A DNA stretch of 64,000 nt from Prorocentrum cordatum (GCA_963575745.1 CAUYUJ010010469.1:176880-240879); one strand, 5' to 3'; positions 21,191 to 32,930 are shown, counted from the first letter of the stretch. Notes: generated by a model from the sequence alone, not told the origin. Program-made: numbers and translations.

Positions 21191-21349
21191 CGCTCGCCAC
21201 GATCACACAAACATTCAGCACCAGTGATGCAATATGGGCCGGCGGAATGAGCGCAATTCTTCGCAACGCATTCTTTGTCAGGGACCGCTTGCCGAAGGCA
21301 TCAATCGTAAGGAACGAGTGCGTCAGGAAATATTGCAACAAAGGAGTGT

Positions 21350-22680
21350 TTTTTTCAGGGGGTGGTTACCGAGGGGATCCTTGCCTGAGGCGTCCCCGCG
21401 AAAAAAAGGATTCATGAAAGTACCCGCAGTAAGGATCGAAAGTTAACATATCCTTGTTCAGGAACCCGTATCGTTCTTAAAGGGTCATTGCTAAAAGCAG
21501 GGGTAGTACGGGATCATGAGTACATGTGTCTTATCTGAAGGACACGAACTGATGGACACCCCCTTGTACGGGGCCTTACTAACAGCATTATTGCTAAAGA
21601 ACCCCCACTAAAAAAGCAAACATACGCATGATCAATTAATCCTTACGACAGTGGCCCTCGCAGAGGGGACCCGTACTACGGCGTCCTTACCGTACTCGGG
21701 ACTATTTTCACCATATATCTATCGTAAAGAACCCGTGCGAAAGGAAGTGTTACAACAGAGTCCTCATTAAAGGGGGACCTGATTCAGGGGATACATTTCT
21801 TCTGCGCCTTACTTATGTGGCCGCACTAGAAGCGCCCCCCGCTTAACAACATGTTGTTGTTCATGAGCCCGCATTCTTCAAGGAGCCACTATGGACGGAT
21901 ATGTAGAGCAGCAAGGGATCATTTTTACATGGGGTCCTCACCGATACGGCACTTATTACAGGAGTCCCAGTAAATAGGCCTTAGTAGGGGCACTCTTCCT
22001 AAGGATCCCGTCCTAAAGGCATTCTTATCCAGGGGCTATTACTAAATGAAGCAGGAGCAATGAATTCTTACAACAGGGATCCTGACTGGGGGGGTCCTTA
22101 TTCAAGGCTTCCTTACCTTATTCGGGACCCCGTGCAAAATTCATCCACGGTAAGGAACCCTTACCAAAAGAAATATGAAATGGGAGTGCTTGCTACCAGG
22201 TGTCTTTACTAGAAGGACCCTTACTAAAGGCACCCCCATCAAATATGCTTCAGTAGGAACATCCGTACCAAGGACCTCTTGATGGAGGCATCATTGCTCA
22301 TGAACCCACATCCTTCTAGGAACGGATCGGTAGATCAGTACCACATGGGTCTTTACGAGAGGACGTTTTAGGAAGGAATGCCCTCGAACGGGGCCTTACT
22401 AAAAAAGACATCACGAAGGATCCTTTACTAAAGGTATTCGTACCATGGTCTCCTGACTAATTGATGCATGAGCAATGAATCCCTAGCACCAGGATCCTTA
22501 CTGCAGGGATCCTTCTTAAGGACTCCTCATTCAAGCGGGGTCCTTAGTAACGAACGTGTCTGAGTTGCATCCCTGCTAAGGATCCATTAACCAGTCTCTC
22601 GCATGAAGCATCATTGAAGAAATATGTACCGATGTATTTCTCACTAGCGGAACTCTCCCTAAAGATCCTTGCGAGTTTCG
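21350..22680. repeat. degenerate CTTACTAAAGG array
   Basis: About 1.3 kb of clearly lower GC than the surroundings, without ORFs above 70 codons. Words such as CCTTACTAAAGG, GGATCCTTAC, AAGGACCCTTACT, CATTGCTAAA and GGAACCCGTA recur at roughly 20-30 bp in slightly changed form, suggesting an old tandem array with unit near 20-25 bp. Confidence 0.6.
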
Positions 22681-23161
22681 CAAGGGCGGTTCGACCCTTG
22701 AACCATTAGTACGTCCTTTTGCGTCCCAAGTTTCGCTCCGCCCAGGAAGCCGCATGAGCTGGACTCTCCCGCTTTTTTGCTTTTCGTCGGCGCGCGCGCG
22801 GGCAGCCTTTTCGCTCTGCCCAGGAGCCGCGCTTCAGTATCGTTCCATTTTTCCCCACCTCCATCGGGCAATGGTTTCGCAGCCCCACTGGCTCAACGTC
22901 TTACTTGGGTGTTGGCCCCAGGAAGCCCGAAGGTAACAGCATGTACCCCCATCTAGGGTAGGGAAGTCGGCCGGTGGGACCCAGGCCACGCCGGTGGCAT
23001 AGGGATGGGTCAAACGCCCGAGCCGTCTGCGCCTTCGTCGCCTCGTCCCCGTCGTCGCCGCCGCCGCCGCCGCCGTCGTCCTCGCCCTCGTCCTCGTCCT
23101 CGCCCTCGTCCTCGCCGTCTCCCCAGGAGCCGCGCGGGCCGGGCCCTCCCGCCTTTTCCAG
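22681..23161. other. unassigned spacer with a 75-bp partial duplication
   Basis: TTTCGCTCCGCCCAGGAAGC near 22733 recurs as TTTTCGCTCTGCCCAGGAGC near 22806. 23040-23125 is a CGTC/CCTCGTC tract. No gene. Confidence 0.45.
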
Positions 23162-23313
23162 GGGTCCGGCGCGCGGCCGGAGGCCTGCCGCCTGCGCCAC
23201 CGAGCGGCGCCGCATGCTCGGCGCCGGCCGGCGCGCCCTCGGCGCGCCCCCCGTGGCGCCGGCGGCCTGGCGCCGCGCGGCCGGCCGCGGCGCTTGCTCG
23301 CCGTTCTCATCCG
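23162..23313 (+). CDS. candidate exon, unrecognised protein
   Basis: GC-rich coding-like island between a plausible acceptor (CCTTTTCCAG at 23152-23161) and a GT donor at 23314. An ATG at 23214 opens a short Ala/Arg/Gly-rich peptide to the donor. It could be the first coding exon of the gene seen at 25.5-29.9 kb, but there is no link in sequence. Equally it may be fortuitous high-GC sequence. Confidence 0.15.
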
Positions 23314-23357
23314 GTGTCCGCATTTTGGGATGCAGCTCGTGGGGTCGACCACAGACC

Positions 23358-23501
23358 AAACGGCACCACCCCACCTGCGACCCCCTGGGTCGTAGGTGGG
23401 TCGCAGGTGGGGTGACGTGGTAGGTGGGTCGTAAGTGGTGGTGGGTGGGCAAGTGCCTAAACCGTCACCGTCGCCGGGTCGTAGGTGGGGTGGTGTCGTT
23501 T
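23358..23501. repeat. inverted repeat, 26-bp arms
   Basis: 23358-23383 (AAACGGCACCACCCCACCTG...) is the reverse complement of 23476-23501 with two differences. The interior holds several GGGTCGTAGGTGG words in direct orientation. Confidence 0.6.
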
Positions 23502-23649
23502 GTTTTCTGGTCCTCGGGAGGTTAGATTGCGAATCCGCTGGCAGAATCGGAAGCCCACTCGCAGCGAATTAGTGGCCCTTGACACCTCAAGTTCGCAGGA
23601 AGTTCCCAGACCCCGGCAATACAAGTTCAGGGTGCGAATTCTCTGGGCA

Positions 23650-23845
23650 TCCCAGATGGGATCGGAGTCAATGATGTCGGGGGATTGCGGCTCGATGTGG
23701 AGCCCGATGGTCTCCACGCTGACGTCGCTTGTGCATCGCCGACGTCGCCGATGTATCGCCGATGCATCCACAACGCGGCGCGATCCTCCGACCCCGTGTA
23801 TTTCGAACCCATCTGGGAGGCCTCGAAACTTCTGGGAGGTTTGAT
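23650..23845. repeat. GCCGATGCATC palindromic dispersed repeat, copy 1
   Basis: Begins CCCAGATGGGATCGGAG and ends GATCCTCCGAC...CCCATCTGGGAGG, so the ends are inverted. Shares GGCTCGATGTGGAGCCCGATG and a run of GCCGATG[CT]ATC units with the copy at 30190-30420. Confidence 0.6.
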
Positions 23846-23865
23846 TTTCAGCCTGGCAGGGAAGT

Positions 23866-24305
23866 GAGATGGGGCAGGCCTTTTCAGAAGTTGGTGGGGT
23901 TTCTCAAAATCCCTCCAGCCTTCTGAAGAGCCGTCGTTGTCTTCGGAGAAGGCTCAGAGCATTTCGCAGAAGTTCGGAGGACTTTCAGAAGTTCGGAGGA
24001 CTTCCGAACATTCTGAGAAGGCCTGCCTCTCTGACTTCTCCCCTGGGCTCGCCGAGCATCGGCGCTGGCAGATCCGTGGTCGAAGACCAGCCCGATGCGG
24101 CATAGCCCCGCTTCATCTGGGCTTCTAATTAATCTCTTGCAATTAGGAGGGACCAAAAAACACAGACACAGTTGATCGTCGATGCCCCAGGAAATATGGA
24201 AACCATATGGGACGACGGGGAAAAGACAAAAACCCAGGAAATAGGGGAACATATGGGGAATCCTGTTATCGGTGCCTATTCATTTGTGTGTCCCAGGGCC
24301 CCTTC
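23866..24305. repeat. dispersed repeat pair, copy 1 (second copy 29080-29295)
   Basis: GGGGCAGGCCTT, a GACACA...ATCGTCGAT core and TTCATTTGTGTGTCC[CT]GGGCC match 29080-29295. This copy carries an extra block (23930-24030) of AGAAGTTCGGAGGACTT units that is itself partly palindromic. Confidence 0.55.
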
Positions 24306-24389
24306 ATGCAATCAGGCAGAACAGCCCCGAATCGTACCGCCGGCCACGGGCGTGGTGGCCCCAGCACCAGGGGGGGCGCGAGGGGGCGA

Positions 24390-24592
24390 TGGCCCTGGAG
24401 GAGGAGGAGGAGGAGGAGGAGGAGGAGGAGGAGGAGAAGGAGGAGCAGGAGGAGGAGGATGAGGAGGAGGAGGGGGAGGAGGAGGAGGAGGAGGAGGACG
24501 GACGCAGGAGGAGGAGGAGGAGGAGGAGGAGGAGGAGGACGAGGAGGAGGAGGAGGAGGAGGAGCAGGAGGAGGGGGAGGAGGAGGGCGATG
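24390..24592 (+). repeat. (GGA)n microsatellite
   Basis: About 65 imperfect GGA units; polyglutamate, polyglycine and polyleucine frames are artefacts. Confidence 0.95.
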
Positions 24593-24748
24593 GCCCCGAC
24601 CCCAGCCCCAGGGGGGGTTGGCGCAGCGGCCCCAGGCCCAGGGGCGGGTGCGGAGCGCTCCTCGATCGGGCTGTAGTTCATTGGCATCGCTCGGACGCGT
24701 GGATTTTTCTTCTCGGCGAGGACCATCGATCGCCGAGCGCTTTCCGCT

Positions 24749-24864
24749 ACTCGCAAAGTGCCTACTCGCAAACGTTCCAAAAACCATACGTCTGTTCTTG
24801 TGTAATATATCGTAAGCCCCCTGCGGCGGATCCAGGCCATTTGCGAGTAGCTACTTTGCGAGCA
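24749..24864. repeat. inverted repeat CTCGCAAAGT
   Basis: CTCGCAAAGTGCCTACTCGCAAA (split at two CTCGCAAA words) pairs with TTTGCGAGTAGCTACTTTGCGAG about 60 bp on. Flanking CGAGGAGCATCCTGGATC (24879) recurs near 28298. Confidence 0.5.
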
Positions 24865-25154
24865 GTGGAACGCGCCTGTCTAGTCGAGGAGCATCCTGGA
24901 TCCTCCTGCGAGGCATGAACGCACGGCTCCGGAAAAATGCACGGGGAAGGGACGCCCGAGCGACGGCGGGAGCAGTGAGGGCCTCCCACGAGCTGCCTCC
25001 CGACGCGTCGCCCGCCACGGCTCGCCGCCCGCCGCAGCGGCCGCCCCCCCAGCGCCCGCCGGGCATAGGTGCCAGGGGGCAACGGGGCAACGACAGGAAA
25101 ACATGGAGACGGAGGACGCATCTCGAAGGAGAAAAAACGGCAGAAGCATAAACT

Positions 25155-25260
25155 GTTGGCGCCCCGTGCGGATTTCTTGGATCCGGGCTGGGCCCCCCCT
25201 GGCGCGCTCCGCGCGCCAGGGAGGTTGGTCCAGCGAATCCGCGCAGACCGTCAAAAGTTT
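25155..25260. repeat. older copy of the 26000-26134 fold-back element
   Basis: Same layout (GTTGG...GATTTCTTGGATC, GCTGGGCCCCCC, GGCGCGCTCCGCGC, GGTCCAGCGAATCCGCGC) as 26000-26134 but with strongly diverged arms. Confidence 0.5.
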
Positions 25261-25530
25261 ATGTTGATGCCATTTTTGATTCCTCTAGCATCGACCCCCA
25301 ATCGCCCACTGATCGCTGATAGTGTCAACCCGCATAGTAAGAATGATCGACTTCCCAAGGGTACCCCTGCATCCTTGCCTCTTTGGCCACGACAGGGGCC
25401 CGATAGCCCCAACCTGCCCAGGAACGTGCGGATTCACGACCAGGGGCCTATCGCCGATGTATCGGCGACGTATCGCCGATTCCAGGTCGATGTGCCCCTC
25501 CTAAGCCAGTCCCCCCTTACCGCTGCCCGT

Positions 25531-28500
25531 CAACCACCAAGGCGGGTGCTCTCGGTGTTCTCGCCGCGGCTGTCGCCGCTGGTCTTGGGCGGCGCCCTGG
25601 GGGTCACACTCTCCGCCTGTGCCCTCCAGTGGGTGCGGGCCCGCTCCGCCGGGGAGGAGGCCGCGCTGCTGCGGGAGCGGAACCGGACCCTCGCCGGGCT
25701 GCTCGAGTCCGAGCGCCAGCTGCGGTTGGACGCCGAGGCTCGGAGATCGGCGTCGCCCCAACGCACTGCTATAAAAACGGGCGTCGCCCCCCCCCAGGGG
25801 CGGCGCGCGCACCGAGAAATCTTACAGTGTATGCGTCGTGGCGGGCGCTTTCTGGCCACACCGCTCGGGAAAGGATATACTACAAGATGGGTATACTATA
25901 TGTTCGGGTCGGACCCGCGCCTCCAAGGGTAACATATAGTACTAGTATGTCTCTGTGCGTCACAGGAGAAGAGAAACCGGCACAAAGATAAATATAACGG
26001 TTGGAGCTCCGCGCGAATTGCTTGGATCGGCGCTGGGCCCCCCTTGGCAGCGCCTTCGGCGCCGCCCCTGGCGCGCTCCGCGCCCCAGGGAGGGAGTCTA
26101 GCGTCGGTCCAAGCAATTCGCGCGGAGCTCCAACAGTTTATACTTACGGTAGGTTCTCGTCGTATCGACCAGCGGCGACCCCGCCGCCGGGGTTCAACGT
26201 TGATCGCCGCCAGCGATCCAGAATCGGTCGATGTTGAACGATTTGACATTGCGGAAATTGGGAGAGAGCGTGATCTACAGCCGATTCGCTGTGGAAAATT
26301 CCCCCCCTCTTCCTCCGGAACCTGGGGGGTTCTCCCCCCTCCGAAAATCCCCCCCTTGCTCGAACCCCTCGCCCCCCCTCTCCCTGCGGCAAACCCCCCT
26401 CTCCCCCGCAACCCCTCCCTTCTCTGGAAAACCGAGGGGGGTCACTACCAGTTCGACCCCCCCCCCTCGGAAAACTTGGGTGGGTCACTACTGGTTCGAC
26501 CCCCCCCTCCCCCCCCCTACTCGCCGCAGGCAAACGACTCCCGGGTCCCCACCACTGTCCTCGCCACCACCCTCACCACTGTCCCCCCCACCACCGTCCC
26601 CCTCACTGTCCCACGATCCCCACTGTCCCCACCACTGTCCCCACTGTTCCAACCCCTGTTACCACTGTCCCCACCAGTGCCCCCACCACTGTCGCACTGT
26701 CCCCACTGTCCCCACCACTGTCCCCGCTACGGTCCCACTGTCCCCACCAGTGCCCCCACAATTGTCGCACTGTCCCCACTGTCCCCGCCACGGTCCCACT
26801 CTCCCCACTGTCCCCACTGTCCCCACTACTGCCCAACTGTCTCCGCCACTGTCCCACTGTCCCCACTGTCCCCACCGCTGTGCCACTGTGCTGTCCCACT
26901 GTCCCCACCACTGTCTCACTGTTCCCACTGTCCCCACCACTGTCCCCACTGCACCACTGTCCCATTGTCCCACCACCGTCCTCACCACCGCCCTCACCAC
27001 TGTCCCCACCACCACCGTCCCCACCACTGTTGCATTGTCCCCACTGTCCCCGCCACTGTCCCCACTGTCCCCTCACCACTGCTCCCTCACCACTGTCCCA
27101 CTGTCCCCACTGTCCCCACCACTGTCCCCACTGTCCCCTCACCACTGTCCCCACCACCTCCGTCCCCACCACTGTCCCACTGTCCCACTGTCCCCACCAC
27201 TGTTCCACTGTCCCCACTGTTCCCACCATTGTCCCCACTGTCCCCACCAGTGCCCCCACCACTATCACACTGTCCCCACTGTCCCCACCACTCTCCCCAC
27301 CACTGTCCCACTCTCGCCACTGTCCCCACCGCTGTCCCACTGTCCGGAGTGGAGGAGGAAGGGGAGTCGTTTGCCGGCGGCGAGAGAGGTAGGGGGGATC
27401 GAACCGGTAGTGACCCATTCCTTCTTCATGATAGACCAGGGGGGAGAATTGGAACCCCCAGTGACCTTCCTGGTTTTCGAGGGGGGGTGCGGGGACGGGT
27501 TGGAACCCCCCAGTGGCCCCCCTAGGTTTTCTGCCAGCAGCGGCAGAACACGCTCCTGCGAAACTGGCGACGGTTCAAGGTGGAACGATCCCCGCGGTGG
27601 CAGAAGCCAACGCCGCAGTTAGCACGGCACGAACCTGCCGTATACAGGTTTTTCTTCTTCGACAGGCGCGACCGCGGCCGCGGGCCGCGCAGCCCTCCTC
27701 GAGCTGCGGGGACTTCCGCGTCGGCCAGCGGGTGTTCTTGCTCGCCGCCCTGCGGTGCGGCGACGGGGAGGCGCTCGCGGCCGGCGCGGCGGGCACGGTG
27801 GCGCACCTGGACGAGGTTCGGCACGAACGAAACTCGAGCAGTGGCGAAGCGTCCTGGCTCGCCTAGAGGCCCACCCCAAGAATGTTGCACAGTCAACCCG
27901 CATAGCAAGTACGGGCAATCTTCCCAAGGGTACCCTTGCATCCTTGCCTTCTCGGCCTATCCGTGGCCGCTTTCATTGGCCGCTGTAGTAATCTTTCGTG
28001 GTTTGCATGAGTTGTTTTTGGAACGTGTCTGACTGAGACCGCCCTGCTTTAATCAATCGGGCTTAGGTTCTGAGAACATGGCTTTTGCTGTATTAGAGGA
28101 TCTTTTGGCTCTAAGAATATTTCGTGGCAGGTCTACAGGAATGTGTGCGGAAGGATGGGGCTACTCCGTCAGCACGGGCCGCCGTGCGCGCCGCGTCTCG
28201 GCCTGATCCTCCTACGCGTCGTCGTCCTCCGCCTCCGCCTCCGCCTCCTCCTCTTGGTATCGCTCGGACGTGTGCACTTTTTCATCAGCGAGGACCATCG
28301 AGGAGCATCCTGGATCATCCTGCGAAAAAAGCCACGCACGAAACCGAAAAAAACAGGGAATGGACGTCCGTCCTCCCTTCTCCGCCCTCCCCTCTCCCCC
28401 CCAGCGCGGCGGGCACGGCGGCGCACCTGGACGAGGTTCGGCACGAGCGAAATTGGTGCGGTCGGTACCACATCATGGGAGCCATGAGATAGCGCCGACT

Positions 28501-29899
28501 TGGAGTCGACTAGCGTCGGTCAGCGTCGGTTCGCAAGAGCCAGCAAGAAGGCATGGGAGGCCCCCATGAGTTGCCATCGAAAGTGCGGAAAGAGGGGGGA
28601 CAAAGACCGACGCTTCAGTTCCTACCAGTTTTGAGCAGGACTCGCTGTCAGCGTCGCCACGGACGTTGTCCATCTGAGACGGAGGCCCGCCTGTCCAACA
28701 GCGGCCGCTGCTGGCCTCGGACAGCACGTGCTGTTTGGCATCGCGCCCATAGTTTCCGTACCCACTTTGGGTTTGAGGCGGCCAGGGGGTCTGAATTGGA
28801 TGGGCTCCGAGAAAGTCTGTCAAGAAGAGGGGGCAAGGGCACACCCACTCAAAACTGGCCCCTGGACCCCTCCCGGGGTCCCTCTGGTGCAGTGTTTCGC
28901 CCCAGGTCCGTTCCCGATGATCCTGGGGACTGAAGACGGCCGCAGGAGGCCGAAAAAGTACAACAGAGTGGTCGGACCCAGCACCTCCTGCTGGCAGGAG
29001 CCAGTGCTGGGCCACCTCAGACCTCCAGACGGCTCCCACTCTCGGGCGTCCAGCGGTCGGTGGCGAGCCCCGGGGGGAAGATGAGACGGGGCAGGCCTTC
29101 TCGGAAGTCGGCGGGGCTCCGCAGGAGCCAGCTTCAGGAGGGAGAAAGCAGACAGACACAATGAATCGTCGATTCCCCAGAAAATGTGGGAAAATATGGG
29201 TAGTGGGGGGGAAGACGAAAACTCCCAAAAATATTTGAAAATATTGGGAATACTGTTATTTGTGTGTATTTATTTGTGTGTCCTGGGCCACCGCCTGGAG
29301 GGTCAGTTTTCGGAGCCTCGGCAGGCGGTGGCTATGGACATATTCGGGCCCCCGGGGGCCGAAATATATCCATATCCACCGCCCGCTGGGGCACCAGGAC
29401 GTCGGTTCCCAGGCGGTGGATATGAATAAATCCCCGCCTCGCAGAGATGGCCTGGAAGACCCCAGAAACTCGGAGGCCCCCCGAGTCTTCTGGGAAGGGC
29501 CGTCCCCTGCGACTTCCCCCTCTGGGCTCGCCGCCGAGACGAGAGGCGGCGAGCCGCGTGTGGGTGCGCTTCGAGCAGCGCTCCCAGGGCGGGCGGGTCA
29601 GGGTGCACCCGGGGCGCCTGGCGGCCGACCGCTCGGGCGAGCCGCCGCCGCAGCCGCCGCTGCACGCCCAGGCGCGGCGGGCCCTGCGCCGGCTGCTCGG
29701 GGCCCTGCTGCTCCTGTGCGGCGCTCCGGGGCAACGTTTGAGCATGTTCCCGGGTCGGGGGCCTCCAAACGGTGCGGTGACTACACCGTGCGGTGAGTCG
29801 GCTGGGATTCGGGGTCCCCGCACGGTTTTGGGGCGCGGGCCGTTCTCCGAGGGCGTCTCGGGCGACTGGGGCCTCCAGGGTCCCAAGACCGTGCGGTGA
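25531..29899 (+). CDS. candidate multi-exon host gene: membrane anchor, coiled coil and small barrel domain
   Basis: Three exons join in phase 0. Exon A, about 25531-25746: a hydrophobic helix (LVLGGALGVTLSACALQWV) followed by a charged coiled coil (AGEEAALLRERNRTLAGLLE), ending GAG before GCTCGG, a possible GC donor. Exon B, 27666-27815: acceptor TTTTTCTTCTTCGACAG, exactly 50 codons, contains DFRVGQRVFLLAALRCGDGE and GTVAHLDE, ends GAG before GTTCGG (GT donor). Exon C starts about 29546 with RVWVRFEQ...GRVRVHPGRLA, then a second hydrophobic segment (LRRLLGALLLLC); the open frame ends at TGA 29897-29899. B plus C resemble an SH3-like barrel split by an intron. Upstream exons and the start are not identified. 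Introns hold the fold-back repeats listed nearby. Unrecognised function; membrane location inferred. Confidence 0.4.
26000..26134. repeat. fold-back MITE, 35-bp inverted arms
   Basis: 26000-26034 and 26100-26134 are reverse complements with two differences in 35. The loop is GGGCCC...GGCGC-rich and itself palindromic (GCGCCTTCGGCGC). Lies in the intron between exons A and B of the candidate gene. Confidence 0.75.
26460..27420. repeat. CCCCACTGT minisatellite enclosed by inverted repeats
   Basis: About 780 bp (26560-27345) of CCCCACTGT/CCACCACTGTC units of 9 and 12 bp. It is bracketed by inverted arms: ACTGGTTCGACCCCCC...GGCAAACGACTCC (26490-26541) and GGAGTCGTTTGCC...GGATCGAACCGGTAGT (27357-27409). 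Several further TCACTACTGGTTCGACC-like words lie outside each arm. Long proline/serine frames are artefacts. Confidence 0.8.
28405..28435 (+). pseudogene. duplicated 3' end of exon B with its donor site
   Basis: Thirty-one bases (CGCGGCGGGCACGGCGGCGC then ACCTGGACGAG) repeat the end of exon B with one change, preceded by CTCTCCCCCCCAG and followed by the same GTTCGGCACGA donor context as at 27816. If used as an exon its length (31) would shift the frame, so it is probably a duplicated fragment rather than an alternative exon. Confidence 0.45.
28494..28590. repeat. dispersed repeat AGCGTCGGTTxGCAAG, copy 1 (second at 30876-30985)
   Basis: AGTCGA[CT]TAGCGTCGGT, GCGTCGGTT[CA]GCAAG, GGCATGGGAGGC and CC[CA][AC][TC]GA[AG]TTGC match between the two copies. 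Confidence 0.55.
29080..29295. repeat. dispersed repeat pair, copy 2
   Basis: Counterpart of 23866-24305 without the internal AGAAGTTCGGAGG block. Confidence 0.55.
29322..29388. repeat. imperfect palindrome
   Basis: GGCGGTGGCTATGGACATAT pairs with ATATATCCATATCCACCGCC around a GGGCCCCCGGGGGC core. Half of it recurs at 29411-29430. Confidence 0.6.
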
Positions 29900-29965
29900 C
29901 GGACCGTGCGGTGAGGTTTTGGGGGATTTCGAGGTCACCGCACGGTGTGTCACCGCACCGTTTCG
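29767..29965. repeat. cluster of CCGTGCGGTGA words in both orientations
   Basis: ACCGTGCGGTGA or its complement TCACCGCACGGT occurs about eight times in 200 bp, sometimes back to back, giving alternative small hairpins. Confidence 0.65.
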
Positions 29966-30189
29966 GGACTCCAAACCCCTGCCTTTCTACAGAGCTGCGC
30001 GCAGGAATCTGACACCTTTTGTCTTCTGGGCGTCGGTGCAACTCTCGAGGTGTCGGCGCGTCGCCCACGGCGGCCAGTTATAATCCGAAGCAGACCTTGC
30101 AGGTTGAAAAGAAAGTTTCACGGCGCCCGAGCCCCCTGCGCCCCGACTCTTTAGACCTGGCCCCCCAGGCATACTCAACCCAGCGTCTC

Positions 30190-30420
30190 TAGGCCTCCCA
30201 GAAGGGATCGGAGTAGATGTGGGGTCGGAGGATCGCGCCGCATCGCCGATGCATCGGCGGTGCGGCTCGATGTGGAGCCCGATGTTATACGCACCGACGG
30301 CGCCGAAACACAGCCGACGTCGTCATTGCATCGCCGATGCATCGTCGATGCATCGCCGATGTGGCGCGATCCTCCGACCTCATCTGCTTGGACCCCATCC
30401 AGGCGGCCTCTATAGTCAGG
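30190..30420. repeat. GCCGATGCATC palindromic dispersed repeat, copy 2
   Basis: Matches 23650-23845; contains five GCCGATGCATC-type units and inverted flanks (GGTCGGAGGATCGCGCC and GGCGCGATCCTCCGACC). Confidence 0.65.
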
Positions 30421-30875
30421 GTTTGCAAAAGGTGCTTCTGGCCCAAGGTGCCCCCAGCTTTTCGCTAAATTCGCTCCATTTTGGAGCTCCTGGTGCCCCC
30501 TGGACCTCGTGAGGTTTGCTCTCGAGGACGTGGGGGCCTCCTTGTAAATCCTGGGGGGCACCTTGGGCCAGGAGCGCTTCTAGCAACACCCGGGTTTGGA
30601 TTACGTAGGGGTTCGGTGGGGCAACGCTAGGAGGTCGAAGTTACAGTTTCGTTTTTTTCTGGCGTTTTCCTTCGTAGTCGGCGGCTTTCCAGCCTCGGGA
30701 TACTTCCCAGCAGCTGCGCCTCGCCCAGATCGTTCCCGGGGTGCCCACATCGTCCCGAACGGTTGCTGGAGACCAGCTCGAAAAACAGGGGCAACGTCAG
30801 GGACAAGGACTACTACCACTAGTGTGCGCTAGCGTGTGCTAATCTATGAGAAAGCGCAGATCTAGCCTCCATTCG

Positions 30876-30985
30876 CGTCGATTGCGAGTCGATTAGCGTC
30901 GGTTGTCGCCGATTAGTTTCGGTCGGCGTCGGTTAGCAAGGGCCAGCAAGATCGCATGGGAGGCTCCCACGAATTGCTATAGACG
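30876..30985. repeat. dispersed repeat AGCGTCGGTTxGCAAG, copy 2
   Basis: Counterpart of 28494-28590 with extra GCGTCGGTT units. Confidence 0.55.
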
Positions 30986-31119
30986 GCTCAGAGGGGGTAC
31001 GCATCTACCTCCACTCGCCCATCGATGGACGACGGGGGCCCGACAACCCACCGCACCCAGGAACGTCTGGATCCACCATGGGGTGCGTAGAGTAAAGCCG
31101 TGCACATGTGGCCGCGGCC

Positions 31120-31200
31120 CGGCGGGCCCGGCAGACCGGGCGGACCCGGGGGGGCCCGGCGGGCCCGGCGGGCCCGGCGGACCCTGCGGGCCCAGCAAGC
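31120..31200. repeat. (GGCCCGGCG)n minisatellite
   Basis: Nine-base units, collagen-like only in translation. Confidence 0.85.
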
Positions 31201-31310
31201 CCCGCGAGGCTGGCTGGGCCAGCAGGCCTGGCGGGCGCTGGCGAATCAGCCCGCGGGTGAGCTCGGCGGGTCCGGCCGGCCCCTCCGAGCCTCCAGACCT
31301 GGCCCGGGGC

Positions 31311-32720
<1,410 letters not shown>

Positions 32721-32800
32721 CTTCTCACTATCCCCCTTGGTGACTGCATCCCTGTCGTCGTCGTCGCCGTCTTCGTCCTCGTCCTCATCCTCATCCTCCT

Positions 32801-32930
32801 ATGAGATTGATCGTGAGATCGATCGTTAGACTTATCGTGAGATTGATCGTGATATCGATAGTTGGATCGATCGTGAGATGGACACTGGGGTCGACAGTGA
32901 GGTCGATAGCGGGAGCGATACCCGCAACTG
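32801..32930. repeat. isolated diverged GATCGAT satellite block
   Basis: GAGATTGATCGTGAGATCGA and related 12-mers, clearly akin to the satellite at 15836-18376 but lacking the GTGTCCCGTG monomer. Confidence 0.7.

Noticed and set aside
26044-27622. Long Ser/Pro/Thr-rich ORFs
   Set aside because: Translation of the CCCCACTGT minisatellite in several frames at once.
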